A DNA stretch of 37,258 nucleotides. It comes from Candidatus Roizmanbacteria bacterium RIFCSPLOWO2_01_FULL_39_19. Lineage in GTDB: Bacteria; Patescibacteriota; Microgenomatia; UBA1406; HO2-37-13b. Position numbers and translations under genes: made by a program. Every line of letters begins with the position of its first letter. Position 1 is the first letter of the stretch. Under the pieces are notes generated by a model. The model saw only the letters and a program-made list of their open reading frames with translations, had not been told where the DNA came from and made no database searches. The DNA lies in contig MGAM01000014.1 of the NCBI GenBank assembly GCA_001789725.1, positions 1-37,258 on the forward strand. The letters are read 5' to 3'. Shown one piece after another: positions 15,360-26,597 of this stretch.

Positions 15360-16766
15360 ATGAACAATTATCAACCGGTAATTGGGCTGGAAATCCACGT
15401 TGAACTCTCAACCGTCAGCAAAATGTTTTGTTCATGTCCTGCTGACTGGTTTGGCAAGGAACCAAACACGCTAACATGTCCGGTGTGTTTGGGTTTGCCG
15501 GGAGCTCTTCCTGTTGCAAACCGCCAGGCGATAGAATGGGTAGTCAAACTTGGACTTGCGATGAGATGCGGGATTAACATGGTTTCAAAATTTGATCGCA
15601 AACATTATTTTTACCCCGACCTGCCAAAAGGATTTCAGATAAGCCAGTACGATGTTCCATTTTGCCATGGTGGAAGCTATGATTTGCTGGATAACAAACT
15701 AGAAAAGCTCAAAACAATCAATATCAAAAGGATTCACATGGAAGAGGACACCGGCAAACTCATTCATAAGAACGGTAAGTCGTATGTTGATTTTAATCGC
15801 TGCGGTGTGCCGTTGGTTGAAATTGTAACTGAGCCGGATTTTGAAAATTCAACACAGGTAAAGCAATTTTTAGAGGAACTCCATACACTTGTCCTTTATC
15901 TAAACATAAGTGATGCTAACATGGAAGAGGGTTCGATGAGACTTGAGCCAAACATTTCCATACGAAAAGTACAAGGTTCCACGTTGCACGTTCCAAGTAA
16001 AAAAAATATTACGTTAAACGCGGTACATGGTATGTGGTCCGATCTGCCCAACTATAAAGTTGAAGTTAAAAATATTAACTCATTTAAGTTTGCCGTTCAG
16101 GCTATTGATTATGAAATCGAGCGACAAATTGAAATATTAAAAAGAGGGGACATTCCGCCCCAGGAAACTCGTGGTTTTGACCCAAACATACACAGAACGG
16201 TTTCGCAACGAACTAAGGAAGAGGCGCATGATTACAGATATTTTCCTGAGCCGGATATACCCCCAATTACTTTGGAGAACTCGTATGTTGAAGGGGTCAA
16301 AGCCGATTTGCCCGAGCTTCCACAACAGAAACTGAGACGTTATATTAAAACATATAAATTACGCTATCAGGATGCAACTATTCTAATTAGCGATTCTAAA
16401 CTGTTTAATTTTTTTGAACAAGTATCTGGACACCTAATTACAGGCCACAAGACGGAAGAATTAAAGGATGAAAATATGTACTCAATGGTTGCTAATTTGA
16501 TAATTAACAAAAAAATCTCTATTGACCAACCTATTGATTCATTTGTGGCAGAGGCTGTTAAAAAACTCAAGCCGGTTGAGACTGACGAGGAAGAACTAGT
16601 AAGGGCAATAGATTGGGTAATTAATGAAAATGCCAATGCAGTTCTAAACTACAAACAAGGAAACATAAACAGTATTATGTTTTTAGTGGGGCAGGTAATG
16701 CAGAAAATGAAAGGAAAAGCTGATGCGCAACTGGTAAGAAGCAAACTCGAGGAAGCTCTTTCGTAG
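15360..16766 (+). CDS. gatB: Asp/Glu-tRNA amidotransferase subunit B
   Basis: A 468-aa GatB, the subunit that binds mischarged tRNA and performs the ATP-dependent amidation. 'YQPVIGLEIHVELST-SKMFCSC', 'CPVCLGLPGALPVANRQAIEW', 'KHYFYPDLPKGFQISQYD' and 'HMEEDTGKLIH' are diagnostic of the catalytic cradle; the two Cys pairs (FCSC and CPVC) are zinc ligands. The C-terminal helical/YqeY-like tail (about 325-468) completes the normal length. It starts 6 nt after gatA. The operon implies that Gln-tRNA and/or Asn-tRNA are made by the indirect route. Confidence 0.95.
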   Translation: MNNYQPVIGLEIHVELSTVSKMFCSCPADWFGKEPNTLTCPVCLGLPGALPVANRQAIEWVVKLGLAMRCGINMVSKFDRKHYFYPDLPKGFQISQYDVPFCHGGSYDLLDNKLEKLKTINIKRIHMEEDTGKLIHKNGKSYVDFNRCGVPLVEIVTEPDFENSTQVKQFLEELHTLVLYLNISDANMEEGSMRLEPNISIRKVQGSTLHVPSKKNITLNAVHGMWSDLPNYKVEVKNINSFKFAVQAIDYEIERQIEILKRGDIPPQETRGFDPNIHRTVSQRTKEEAHDYRYFPEPDIPPITLENSYVEGVKADLPELPQQKLRRYIKTYKLRYQDATILISDSKLFNFFEQVSGHLITGHKTEELKDENMYSMVANLIINKKISIDQPIDSFVAEAVKKLKPVETDEEELVRAIDWVINENANAVLNYKQGNINSIMFLVGQVMQKMKGKADAQLVRSKLEEALS

Positions 16767-16845
16767 ACGAGTTGACTTCAATTATTTACATGATCACAAA
16801 ACGAGAATCCGCCGATTTGAACCCCAATCGAAGCCAGCTTGATGA

Positions 16846-16851
16846 TATACT
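16846..16851 (+). promoter_or_regulatory. -10 box of dnaE
   Basis: TATACT at 16846-16851 ends 7 nt before ATG 16859. No good -35 box is seen at the expected distance. Confidence 0.5.
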
Positions 16852-16858
16852 ATAACTT

Positions 16859-19800
16859 ATGTCCTTTACCCATCTTCATGTTCATTCTGAGTACTCACTT
16901 CTTGACGGGTTAATTAAAATTGATAATCTTGTTGCCCGTGCTAAAGAATTCAAGATGAAATCTCTCGCACTAACTGATCATGGGGCAATGTATGGGGCAT
17001 TCAAATTTTATATTGCCTGTCGAGACGTCGGGATCAAACCAATTGTTGGCGTTGAGGCGTATAAAGCCAAGAATTCTCGATTTGACCGGCCGACAGGAGT
17101 TGCCAGAGACCAATTTCACCTAACCTTGCTTTCCAAAAACTACACTGGATACCAAAATTTGATGAAGTTAACAACCTACGCTCATCTTGAAGGATATTAT
17201 TACAAACCGAGGGTCGATTTTGAACTTTTAGAGAAATACCGTGAGGGAATTATTGTTTTATCTGGATGTCTCAATTCTGAGTTATCTCAAGCTATTTTAT
17301 ACGATCAGACAACTGAAGCCGAAAAGCTGATCAGAAAATATATTGATCTCTATGCCGAAAATTTTTATTTTGAACTGCAGCGCCCGTTTGGAGTTGAAGA
17401 GCAGGAGAAAGTTAATCAGGCGCTTATTTTATATTCAAGACAATACGGAGTTCCGATTGTCGCAACAGCCGATGTCCATTATCTGGAAAAGGGCGATGCG
17501 TATGCTCAGGAAATTTTACTTTGTATTCAAACCCAAAGAACAATTCTTGAAAAAGACAGGCCTCTAACAATGTACGAAACCCCCGAATATTATTTTAGAA
17601 CCCCATCTGAGATGAAAGGGCTGTTTGTTGATTTGCCCGAATGCATTGAAAATAGTGAGAAGATAGCTGATCTTTGCAATTTAGAAATCCCTTATGGAAG
17701 GATGATTTTTCCCAATTATCCAATTCCGGGCCACAAAACAGCAGATGTTTATTTTAGGGAATTAACTGCCAAAAATACATTAAAAAGATATTCACGGGTT
17801 ACTCCAGAACTAAGAAAAAGAATTGACTATGAGCTTGATGTTATTTGTAAAAAAGGCTATTCGACATACTTCCTAATAGTTGCCGATTTTGTTAACTGGG
17901 CTAAAAGCCATAACGTTGCAGTTGGTCCAGGACGCGGATCTGTTGCCGGCTCTTGTGTCGCCTATATTCTAAATATTACCGACATAAATCCGCTTGATTA
18001 CAACCTTCCGTTTGAACGTTTTTTAAATCCTGACAGGCCTTCACCACCGGATATTGACATTGATTTTGCTGATACGAGACGGGATGCAGTACTGGACTAT
18101 GTTGTTAAAAAATATGGTAAAGAAAAGGTTGCCCAAATCATAACGTTTGGAAGAATGGAAGCCCGACTTGCGGTACGCGATACAGCCCGAGCTCTGGGAT
18201 ATTCATATTCTGAGGGGGACAGACTTGCAAAAATGATTCCCCAGGGCAAGCAGGGATTTGCGGTGACAATTCAAAATGCCTTGGAAGAATCGCCTGAGCT
18301 AAAGTCCGCTCACGATAGTGAGGAAGATACAAAAAGAATTTTAGACATCGCCGAAAAACTGGAAGGGGTTGCCCGCCACTCATCGGTTCATGCTGCTGGA
18401 GTTGTAATTGCCGACCGGGATCTGACTGATTATGTTCCCCTCCAAAAAGAGGCTAAGGGGGATAGAATTATCACTCAATTTGATATGTATAGCTTAGACC
18501 TCAACGCAGTCTCTGAAAATAAGGCGGTGGGACTGATGAAAATGGATTTTTTAGGACTGAGAAATTTAACAATAATTGAGCAGGCAATTGAATTTGTAAA
18601 GAAAACTACTGGTAAAACGGTTTCAATTTATGAAGCTCCAATTGATGATAAAAGGACGTTTAACCTAATATCACGCGGGAAAACAGTTGGCGTCTTCCAA
18701 CTTGAATCCCGGGGGATGCGCCGGTTAGCGCAGGATTTACGCCCGGAGCGCATGTCTGATCTTATGGCAATGGTAGCATTGTATCGCCCTGGGCCAATGG
18801 AACTTATTCCGGTTTTTATTGAAGGAAAACGAAATCCCAAAAAAATCAAATATCTTCATTCCGATTTAGAACCGGTACTGTCAGAAACTTATGGAGTTAT
18901 GGTCTACCAGGAGCAAATAATGGATATTGCCCATAAACTAGCTGGTTACACAATGAGTGAAGCAGATATTTTGAGGATGGCAGTCGGGAAAAAGAAAAAA
19001 AAGATGATGGTTGAAGAACATAAGAAGTTTGTTGAGCGGTTTGAAAGTCGTGGATATACGAAAGAGCTGGCAGAGCAAATTTTTGCGTTTATTGAGAAAT
19101 TCGCAGCCTATGGGTTTAATAAACCTCACTCCGCGTCATACGCATTGATTGCCTATTGGACTGCTTACATGAAAGCAAACTACACAATTGAATATATGAC
19201 AGCGTTACTTACGGCAGAGTTACAAGGAGTAGCTGGGGCGCAAAAAGAGGCAAAAGTGTTTTCCGCTATTGAAGAATGTCGTGACTTGAAGATTGATATC
19301 TTACCCCCGAGTATTAATAAGTCAAAATATGGTTTTAGTATAGAGAATGGCGCAATCAGGTTCGGACTTTCTGCCGTTAAAAATGTAGGAGAGGCTGCAA
19401 TTGAGTCGATCCTTGAGGGACGAGAAGAGGACTCTTATAAAAGTTTAAGAGATTTTTTGCAGAGGGTTGACTTACGGCGGGTAAACAGGAAAACAGTTGA
19501 AAGTTTAATTAAGGCAGGGGCGATGGACAAATTTGGAGCCAGATCCGCCTTACTCTTGTATTATCCATCGGCGCTAACAGAGGTTCAAAAAACTAAAATC
19601 TCAACGGCCAAAGGACAATTTGGTTTATTTGGCGATTCAAATCAAAATAACAACCTTATTGATAACTTGCCAAATACCGATGAGTTTGATGATGGGTACC
19701 TGGCTGATTTAGAGAAAGAAGTCATTGGTTTTTCTTTAAAAAGATCAACCATGTCAAAATATAAAACAATAATTGAAAAGAAAATTACTAAAAAGATCGG

Positions 19801-20089
19801 AGAGATTATGGAAAATGATGAGGGCAAAAAGTGTATCATCGCCGGAACTATATCGACCATCAAAATAGTAAAAACTAAAAAAGATAATCACGATATGATT
19901 TTTGTAACAATCTATGATGAGACAGGCAGTATTGAATCGGTTGTTTTCCCAAAAACTTATACAAGAACACTAAGCGCCTGGAAAGAAAACGAAGTGGTTT
20001 TAGCTAAAGGCACAATTTCTCAAAAAGAGCGGGGCTTGAGTTTTATCATTGATGAGGTTGTTAATTTAACTCAAAGAGATAAAAGATAA
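16859..20089 (+). CDS. dnaE: DNA polymerase III alpha subunit
   Basis: A 1076-aa replicative C-family polymerase. The N-terminal PHP domain ('THLHVHSEYSLLDG', 'ALTDHGAMYGAFKFY') is followed by the catalytic palm with 'GPGRGSVAGSCVAYILNITDI' and the Asp triad 'DIDID' (398-402). Next come the thumb/fingers ('SVHAAGVVIAD', 'FQLESRGMRRL', 'RPGPMELIPVFI'), tandem HhH ('FNKPHSASYALIAYW' region), and a C-terminal OB domain (about 985-1070). Size and domain order are those of DnaE1 and there is no exonuclease domain, so proofreading would need a separate subunit or the PHP domain. ATG 16859 lies 7 nt after a TATACT box. The gene is followed by the ATP synthase cluster. Confidence 0.96.
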   Translation: MSFTHLHVHSEYSLLDGLIKIDNLVARAKEFKMKSLALTDHGAMYGAFKFYIACRDVGIKPIVGVEAYKAKNSRFDRPTGVARDQFHLTLLSKNYTGYQNLMKLTTYAHLEGYYYKPRVDFELLEKYREGIIVLSGCLNSELSQAILYDQTTEAEKLIRKYIDLYAENFYFELQRPFGVEEQEKVNQALILYSRQYGVPIVATADVHYLEKGDAYAQEILLCIQTQRTILEKDRPLTMYETPEYYFRTPSEMKGLFVDLPECIENSEKIADLCNLEIPYGRMIFPNYPIPGHKTADVYFRELTAKNTLKRYSRVTPELRKRIDYELDVICKKGYSTYFLIVADFVNWAKSHNVAVGPGRGSVAGSCVAYILNITDINPLDYNLPFERFLNPDRPSPPDIDIDFADTRRDAVLDYVVKKYGKEKVAQIITFGRMEARLAVRDTARALGYSYSEGDRLAKMIPQGKQGFAVTIQNALEESPELKSAHDSEEDTKRILDIAEKLEGVARHSSVHAAGVVIADRDLTDYVPLQKEAKGDRIITQFDMYSLDLNAVSENKAVGLMKMDFLGLRNLTIIEQAIEFVKKTTGKTVSIYEAPIDDKRTFNLISRGKTVGVFQLESRGMRRLAQDLRPERMSDLMAMVALYRPGPMELIPVFIEGKRNPKKIKYLHSDLEPVLSETYGVMVYQEQIMDIAHKLAGYTMSEADILRMAVGKKKKKMMVEEHKKFVERFESRGYTKELAEQIFAFIEKFAAYGFNKPHSASYALIAYWTAYMKANYTIEYMTALLTAELQGVAGAQKEAKVFSAIEECRDLKIDILPPSINKSKYGFSIENGAIRFGLSAVKNVGEAAIESILEGREEDSYKSLRDFLQRVDLRRVNRKTVESLIKAGAMDKFGARSALLLYYPSALTEVQKTKISTAKGQFGLFGDSNQNNNLIDNLPNTDEFDDGYLADLEKEVIGFSLKRSTMSKYKTIIEKKITKKIGEIMENDEGKKCIIAGTISTIKIVKTKKDNHDMIFVTIYDETGSIESVVFPKTYTRTLSAWKENEVVLAKGTISQKERGLSFIIDEVVNLTQRDKR

Positions 20090-20123
20090 ATGCATGAAAA
20101 GATTAACCGTATCGGAGCGCACA

Positions 20124-20145
20124 TATAAAACCGTTCGCGGAACGG
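20124..20145 (+). promoter_or_regulatory. Possible promoter and leader hairpin of the ATP synthase cluster
   Basis: TATAAA (20124-20129) is followed by the hairpin CCGTTC-GCG-GAACGG (20131-20145), about 25 nt before the first ATP synthase gene. The -35 region (TTAACC, 15-bp spacer) is weak. The hairpin has no T-tract, so it is more likely a leader structure than a dnaE terminator. Confidence 0.3.
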
Positions 20146-20169
20146 ACGTAAAAGAACGGATATGAAATT

Positions 20170-20445
20170 ATGAAAAACAAACATCACTTTAAAATTGATA
20201 GCAATCTCTCACTTAAAAAAAAGGAACCATACAAGGATAAAAAGGAGGAACAGGACAGTTTTTTTGCTCTTGCAAAATATTCATCAATTGGGTATTATTT
20301 GGTGACTCCATTGTTAGTGGGAGTCTTTTTTGGGTTGCTAATAGATAAGTTAATCAAAAGTTCACCGTATGGTGTTTTGTTTGGATTACTACTCGGAACA
20401 TTTGCAACCTTCTATAACTTATTTAAATTAACAAAAGAAAATTAG
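20170..20445 (+). CDS. AtpZ/AtpI-like small membrane protein
   Basis: A 91-aa protein with a charged N-terminus (about 1-35) and two membrane helices (about 40-58 and 66-84) separated by 'LIDKLIKSSPYGVLFG'. This is the AtpZ/AtpI pattern ('G---G---D---hhsP-h-hhGhhhG'). Members assist assembly of the c-ring or Mg transport and are encoded first in ATP synthase operons, as here. It ends 4 nt before atpB. I cannot decide between AtpI and AtpZ naming. Confidence 0.75.
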   Translation: MKNKHHFKIDSNLSLKKKEPYKDKKEEQDSFFALAKYSSIGYYLVTPLLVGVFFGLLIDKLIKSSPYGVLFGLLLGTFATFYNLFKLTKEN

Positions 20446-20449
20446 CCTG

Positions 20450-21426
<977 letters not shown>

Positions 21427-21472
21427 TGGTCATAACGCAAAACGTATAACGCAAAACGCAAGAAATTCTTAA

Positions 21473-21489
21473 GTTACAAGTTTCGCGTT
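21473..21489 (-). repeat. Dispersed 17-nt repeat core in the atpE-atpF spacer (inverted)
   Basis: On the minus strand this reads AACGCGAAACTTGTAAC, 15 of 17 matching the 23S-insert core AACGTGAAACTTGGAAC. The left part of the 80-nt spacer holds direct repeats of AACGCAAAACG (21433-21461). Confidence 0.5.
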
Positions 21490-21506
21490 ACAAGCTATAA
21501 GAAAGT

Positions 21507-22001
21507 ATGGAAACAGGAGGCTTAGGCATCGATTTAAAATTGATGCTTGCACAAACAATTAACTTTATTTTATTTGTTGCTCTATTTGCGAGATTTATCG
21601 CACCATCTTTTTTTAAATTTGTAAAAAAGCAAAAGAAAGACGAGGAAGAAAAGCTGGCAATACTTGCTGATCTTCAAAAGAAAGACGAAGAGGCAAGCAG
21701 CCAGGCCGATCAGGTCTTAAAAGAAGCGCGACTTCAAGCAAAAATAATTGTTCAAGAGAGCGAAAAAACAGCAAAAATATCTCGTGAAAAAACCCTTGAA
21801 GAGGCCACTGTTGAAGCCCACGAGGTCCGTTCAAAAGCAACAAAGCAGATTGAGACTGAGCGTGATGTCATGTTGGGTGATTTAAAAAGTCAAATTATTA
21901 AAACCAGCCGACAATTAATAAGCCAGATCTTAAAGGATACCATGACAAAAGATAACCAAAAAGAAATTATGGAAAAAGCATTTAAGCAGTTACCAAAATA
22001 G
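21507..22001 (+). CDS. atpF: F-type ATP synthase subunit b
   Basis: A 164-aa peripheral-stalk protein. One N-terminal membrane helix (about 15-33, 'TINFILFVALFARFIAPSFF') is followed by a long charged coiled coil ('ADLQKKDEEASSQADQVLKEARLQAKIIVQESEKT') to about residue 150. This is the standard b-subunit build. The dimer ties the a subunit to the delta/alpha head. It lies between atpE (80-nt repeat-bearing spacer) and atpH (7-nt gap). Confidence 0.93.
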   Translation: METGGLGIDLKLMLAQTINFILFVALFARFIAPSFFKFVKKQKKDEEEKLAILADLQKKDEEASSQADQVLKEARLQAKIIVQESEKTAKISREKTLEEATVEAHEVRSKATKQIETERDVMLGDLKSQIIKTSRQLISQILKDTMTKDNQKEIMEKAFKQLPK

Positions 22002-22008
22002 TCTGTCA

Positions 22009-22290
22009 ATGAAAGTCACACCAGCAATAAAAAGGGATTTAAAATCTTACCTCTTAAAAAGAATTAAGAATAAGGACGAACATCGGGTCGTTGAAATTCA
22101 AACGCCTTTTCCAATGAGTTTATCTGAACAAAAATTTTTGAAAAACTATTTATCGGGCAAAGTTGATCTAAAAAATACAATAAATCCGGAATTGCTGGGA
22201 GGCTTTGTGCTCGTTGATGGATCTGAAAAAATTGATGCTTCAATTGCCGGACAGCTTGATGAGATTGTTAATTCCCTTATTGCCGAATAA
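22009..22290 (+). CDS. atpH: Short F-type ATP synthase subunit delta
   Basis: A 93-aa protein. 'PELLGGFVLVDGSEKIDASIAGQLDEI' matches the conserved C-terminal signature of delta/OSCP ('GGhhh--g---hD-Sh---L--L'), preceded by a short helical stretch. Normal delta subunits have about 175-180 residues. The N-terminal six-helix domain that grips the alpha N-termini is missing, and the 7-nt gap from atpF leaves no room for a longer frame. Position in the cluster (between b and alpha) fully supports the call. Its stop overlaps the atpA start by 1 nt. Confidence 0.82.
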   Translation: MKVTPAIKRDLKSYLLKRIKNKDEHRVVEIQTPFPMSLSEQKFLKNYLSGKVDLKNTINPELLGGFVLVDGSEKIDASIAGQLDEIVNSLIAE

Positions 22291-23798
22291 TGATAAATAG
22301 CCTTGACAAAATTATCGCCGACGTGAGTCAAGAAATTGAGACTCATAAAACGGCTATCACTAAAAAAAGCATTGGAACGGTTGTTGAAATCAGAGATGAA
22401 GTTGTTTTGATGGAGGGTTTGGACTCAGCACGATATGGCGAGCTACTTAATTTTGGCTCGGGCGTTATTGGGATGATTGTTGATTTGACCGATACGGTTG
22501 GAGCTATCATTTTTGGTAACTACCAGCAGATTAAGCAGGGAGCTCAAGTATCAGCAATGAATGAAATTTTTAGCATTCCAGTTGGGGAGGAGTATATTGG
22601 ACGAGTAGTTGACGGGATTGGGACACCAATTGATCAGGGTAAAAAAATCTTTTCCAAGGTTCGCTTGTTGGTTGATTCAATTGCTCCGGGTGTTATTGAA
22701 AGACAGTCTGTTGACACTTCCCTTCACACAGGGATAAAGGCAATTGATGGGCTGATACCAATTGGCCGGGGTCAGAGACAACTGATTATAGGAGACAGAC
22801 GAACTGGCAAAACTTCAATTGCGACAGACACAATATTAGCCCAGAAAGGCGGAGATGTAATTTGTATTTACTGCGCAATCGGGCAGCGACGCTCAAATGT
22901 TGCAACTACGGTTGAACTCTTGAGATCGTCAGGGGCGATGGAATATAGCATTGTAGTCGCAGCAACTTCATCAGATTCTGCTGCCATGCAATATGTTGCC
23001 CCATATGTGGCAACAACAATTGGTGAATATTTTTTACAAAAAGGACGTGATGTGTTGGTCATTTATGATGATTTATCAAAACATGCTTGGGCTTACCGAC
23101 AGATATCGCTTGTGCTTCGCCGTCCATCAGGTCGTGAAGCATACCCGGGTGATGTTTTTTATCTTCACTCTCGTCTTTTGGAAAGAGCTTGTCGGCTGAA
23201 TCAGAAACATGGTGGAGGGTCGCTCACTGCCCTGCCTATTATCGAAACTCAAGAAGGGGATGTTTCGGCCTATATTCCGACAAATGTTATCTCAATAACT
23301 GATGGGCAAATTGTAGTTGACTCAGACCTATTTAATGCCGGCATTCGACCTGCGATTAATGTTGGCGCTTCGGTGTCTCGTATTGGCGGTGCTGCCCAGG
23401 TGTCGGCAATGAAAATGGTTGCCGGAAAGTTGAAGTTTGATCTTGCTCAGTATAGAGAGTTAGCTGCTTTTGCTCAGTTTGAATCAGATCTTGACTCTGA
23501 AACGAAGAAATTTTTAGATGGAGGTGCCCGTATGACTCAGCTTCTTAAACAAGGGGTTCATGCCCCTTATGACCTAGCCCATCAGGTTGTAATTTTTTGG
23601 GCGGGAACCGCCGGATATTTGGACAGCATTTCAGTTAATAAAGTATCTCAATTTGAAAAAGAATATATTGTCTTTCTTGAAGCCCATCAAAAAAAATTGT
23701 TTACAGAAATCAACAAAACAAAGAAAATTGGAGAGACAGCCGAAAAAACTTTAAAATCGGCAACTGATTCATTTATGAAGTTATTCAGTGAACAATAA
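22290..23798 (+). CDS. atpA: F-type ATP synthase subunit alpha
   Basis: A 502-aa non-catalytic nucleotide-binding subunit of F1. The Walker A 'GDRRTGKTS' (about 168-176), 'AIGQRRSNVATTVELL', 'VLVIYDDLSKHAWAYRQISLVLRRPSGREAYPGDVFYLHSRLLERA' and 'PAINVGASVSRIGGAAQ' are all diagnostic. The N-terminal helix (1-22) that would contact delta is present but its partner domain is missing from AtpH. Translational coupling to atpH is by TAATG. Confidence 0.97.
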   Translation: MINSLDKIIADVSQEIETHKTAITKKSIGTVVEIRDEVVLMEGLDSARYGELLNFGSGVIGMIVDLTDTVGAIIFGNYQQIKQGAQVSAMNEIFSIPVGEEYIGRVVDGIGTPIDQGKKIFSKVRLLVDSIAPGVIERQSVDTSLHTGIKAIDGLIPIGRGQRQLIIGDRRTGKTSIATDTILAQKGGDVICIYCAIGQRRSNVATTVELLRSSGAMEYSIVVAATSSDSAAMQYVAPYVATTIGEYFLQKGRDVLVIYDDLSKHAWAYRQISLVLRRPSGREAYPGDVFYLHSRLLERACRLNQKHGGGSLTALPIIETQEGDVSAYIPTNVISITDGQIVVDSDLFNAGIRPAINVGASVSRIGGAAQVSAMKMVAGKLKFDLAQYRELAAFAQFESDLDSETKKFLDGGARMTQLLKQGVHAPYDLAHQVVIFWAGTAGYLDSISVNKVSQFEKEYIVFLEAHQKKLFTEINKTKKIGETAEKTLKSATDSFMKLFSEQ

Positions 23799-23801
23799 AA
23801 A

Positions 23802-24662
23802 ATGAATTTCAGGCAGGTAAGGAAGAAAATAAAAACAATCAGCAATGTTGCCAAAATCACCAAAGCTATGCAAATGATTGCTGCGGTTAAAATGAAACGT
23901 GCAATCGCGCAGGCTCTGGAAGGAAAACTTTATCGCAAGACACTTGATGATATTCTAAGAGAAGTATTATCGCAAGTTGATGGATCTTTGACAGTCGACA
24001 TTCCACTTCTTAGAACAAATACTGCCTCCAAAACACTTTATATTTTAATCACATCAAGCAAAGGCTTATGCGGAGGATTTAATGTTAATGTTTTAAAACA
24101 TTTATCCGCTAATACTGATTTTAAAAATGCTCACTTTATAACCATCGAGAAAAAGGGTGGTGCATTTTTACGACGCGTTGGCGCCTCAATTATTGCTGAC
24201 TTTTCAGTTGTGGACGCGGGAGTTGACATTATCTCTGCTGTTTTTAAAGTTGCAGAACAAGGATACTTAGAAGGAATTTATGGAGACGTGAAAATAGTTT
24301 ATAATGACTTTGTCTCAAGCTTCAAATATGTGCCCGTCATAACGTCTCTTTTGCCAGTGCTTTCAGTTGATAGTTTACGCCTTGAGGAGACGGCAAAAGA
24401 GACATCACTTGCTCACTATCTTATTGAGCCGTCACCAAATGAAATTCTACCAACTTTAATAAAAGACGTACTTCATGAAAAGATTAGAAGTGCCATACTT
24501 GATAGTGCTGCTGCCGAGCAGTCAGCTCGAATGATGGCAATGAAACAGGCAACTGATGCTGCCTCAGATCTTATCGTCGGATTAACCCTTTTATCAAACA
24601 AATTGAGACAACAAAGTATTACTTATGAATTATTAGATATTATTTCAGCCCAAACGGTATAA
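23802..24662 (+). CDS. atpG: F-type ATP synthase subunit gamma
   Basis: A 286-aa central-shaft protein. The N-terminal helix 'FRQVRKKIKTISNVAKITKAMQMIAAVKMKRA', the mid-protein 'LITSSKGLCGGFNVNVLK', and the C-terminal helix 'AILDSAAAEQSARMMAMKQATDAASDLI' are the standard gamma motifs; the two terminal helices form the coiled-coil axle that rotates inside alpha3beta3. It starts 3 nt after atpA and is followed by a 106-nt spacer holding dispersed repeat sequences before atpD. Confidence 0.96.
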   Translation: MNFRQVRKKIKTISNVAKITKAMQMIAAVKMKRAIAQALEGKLYRKTLDDILREVLSQVDGSLTVDIPLLRTNTASKTLYILITSSKGLCGGFNVNVLKHLSANTDFKNAHFITIEKKGGAFLRRVGASIIADFSVVDAGVDIISAVFKVAEQGYLEGIYGDVKIVYNDFVSSFKYVPVITSLLPVLSVDSLRLEETAKETSLAHYLIEPSPNEILPTLIKDVLHEKIRSAILDSAAAEQSARMMAMKQATDAASDLIVGLTLLSNKLRQQSITYELLDIISAQTV

Positions 24663-24694
24663 AAGTATAAAGTTACACGTTAAATGTATCACGT

Positions 24695-24700
24695 TATAAT
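24695..24700 (+). promoter_or_regulatory. TATAAT box in the atpG-atpD spacer
   Basis: TATAAT at 24695-24700 lies within the repeat-like sequence of the spacer, 68 nt before atpD. It could give a secondary promoter for atpD-atpC. No good -35 box is seen, so confidence is low. Confidence 0.25.
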
Positions 24701-24738
24701 ACATAAGAAAAAAATGAATACAGCTTGAGAACCTGTAA

Positions 24739-26139
<1,401 letters not shown>

Positions 26140-26140
26140 T

Positions 26141-26551
26141 ATGAGTTTGCATGTACAAATTATTACACCCCAGAAAACTGTTTTTGAAGCTGATGCCGAC
26201 TCGGTGATAATACCGAGTATGGAAGGTGAGCTAACTGTATTAACTCATCATGTTCCTCTATTTACTCCTCTTGTAGACGGGATAGTTGAGCTCAAAACCG
26301 AAAAAGATGATTATTTTTTTTCAATTGGGGGAGGATATCTCGAAACTGACGGAAAAAAAGCAATTATTCTAGTATCGCGTGCCTCAGGACAAGATGAAGT
26401 TGATGAGAAAGAAGTGAAACTTGCCGAGGAGAGAGCTAGGAAAATGGTAGTTGAGGCAAAAACTGATGAAGAACGACAGCAGGCAATGGAGTCGCTTAGA
26501 CGGTCAACCATTGATATTAAGTTGCTTCAAAAAGTGAGACGAAAACATTAA
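26141..26551 (+). CDS. atpC: F-type ATP synthase subunit epsilon
   Basis: A 136-aa protein. 'LHVQIITPQKTVFEADADSVIIPSMEGELTVLTHHVPLFTPL' and 'FSIGGGYLETDGKKAIILV' are the N-terminal beta-sandwich of epsilon; the C-terminal 50 residues form the two-helix regulatory arm ('EVKLAEERARKMVVEAKTDEE'). It couples gamma rotation to the c-ring and can inhibit ATP hydrolysis. ATG 26141 was chosen, since the longer reading from 26069 would overlap atpD by 71 nt. It is the last gene of the cluster. Confidence 0.93.
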   Translation: MSLHVQIITPQKTVFEADADSVIIPSMEGELTVLTHHVPLFTPLVDGIVELKTEKDDYFFSIGGGYLETDGKKAIILVSRASGQDEVDEKEVKLAEERARKMVVEAKTDEERQQAMESLRRSTIDIKLLQKVRRKH

Positions 26552-26562
26552 CTTTAAAAGTA

Positions 26563-26591
26563 TTGCATTTCTTTTTTTTCTATGCTATCAT
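26563..26591 (+). promoter_or_regulatory. Promoter of the rRNA unit or a small leader RNA
   Basis: TTGCAT (26563-26568), a 17-bp pyrimidine-rich spacer with a T8 run, and TATCAT (26586-26591). It is the best promoter between atpC and tRNA-Ala and is predicted to start transcription near 26598. Confidence 0.6.
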
Positions 26592-26597
26592 AGCTAC

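Noticed and set aside
16795-16835. tRNA T-arm-like sequence (minus strand GGTTCAAATC) in the gatB-dnaE spacer
   Set aside because: No acceptor or anticodon arm could be found around it, so it does not amount to a tRNA gene or clear remnant.
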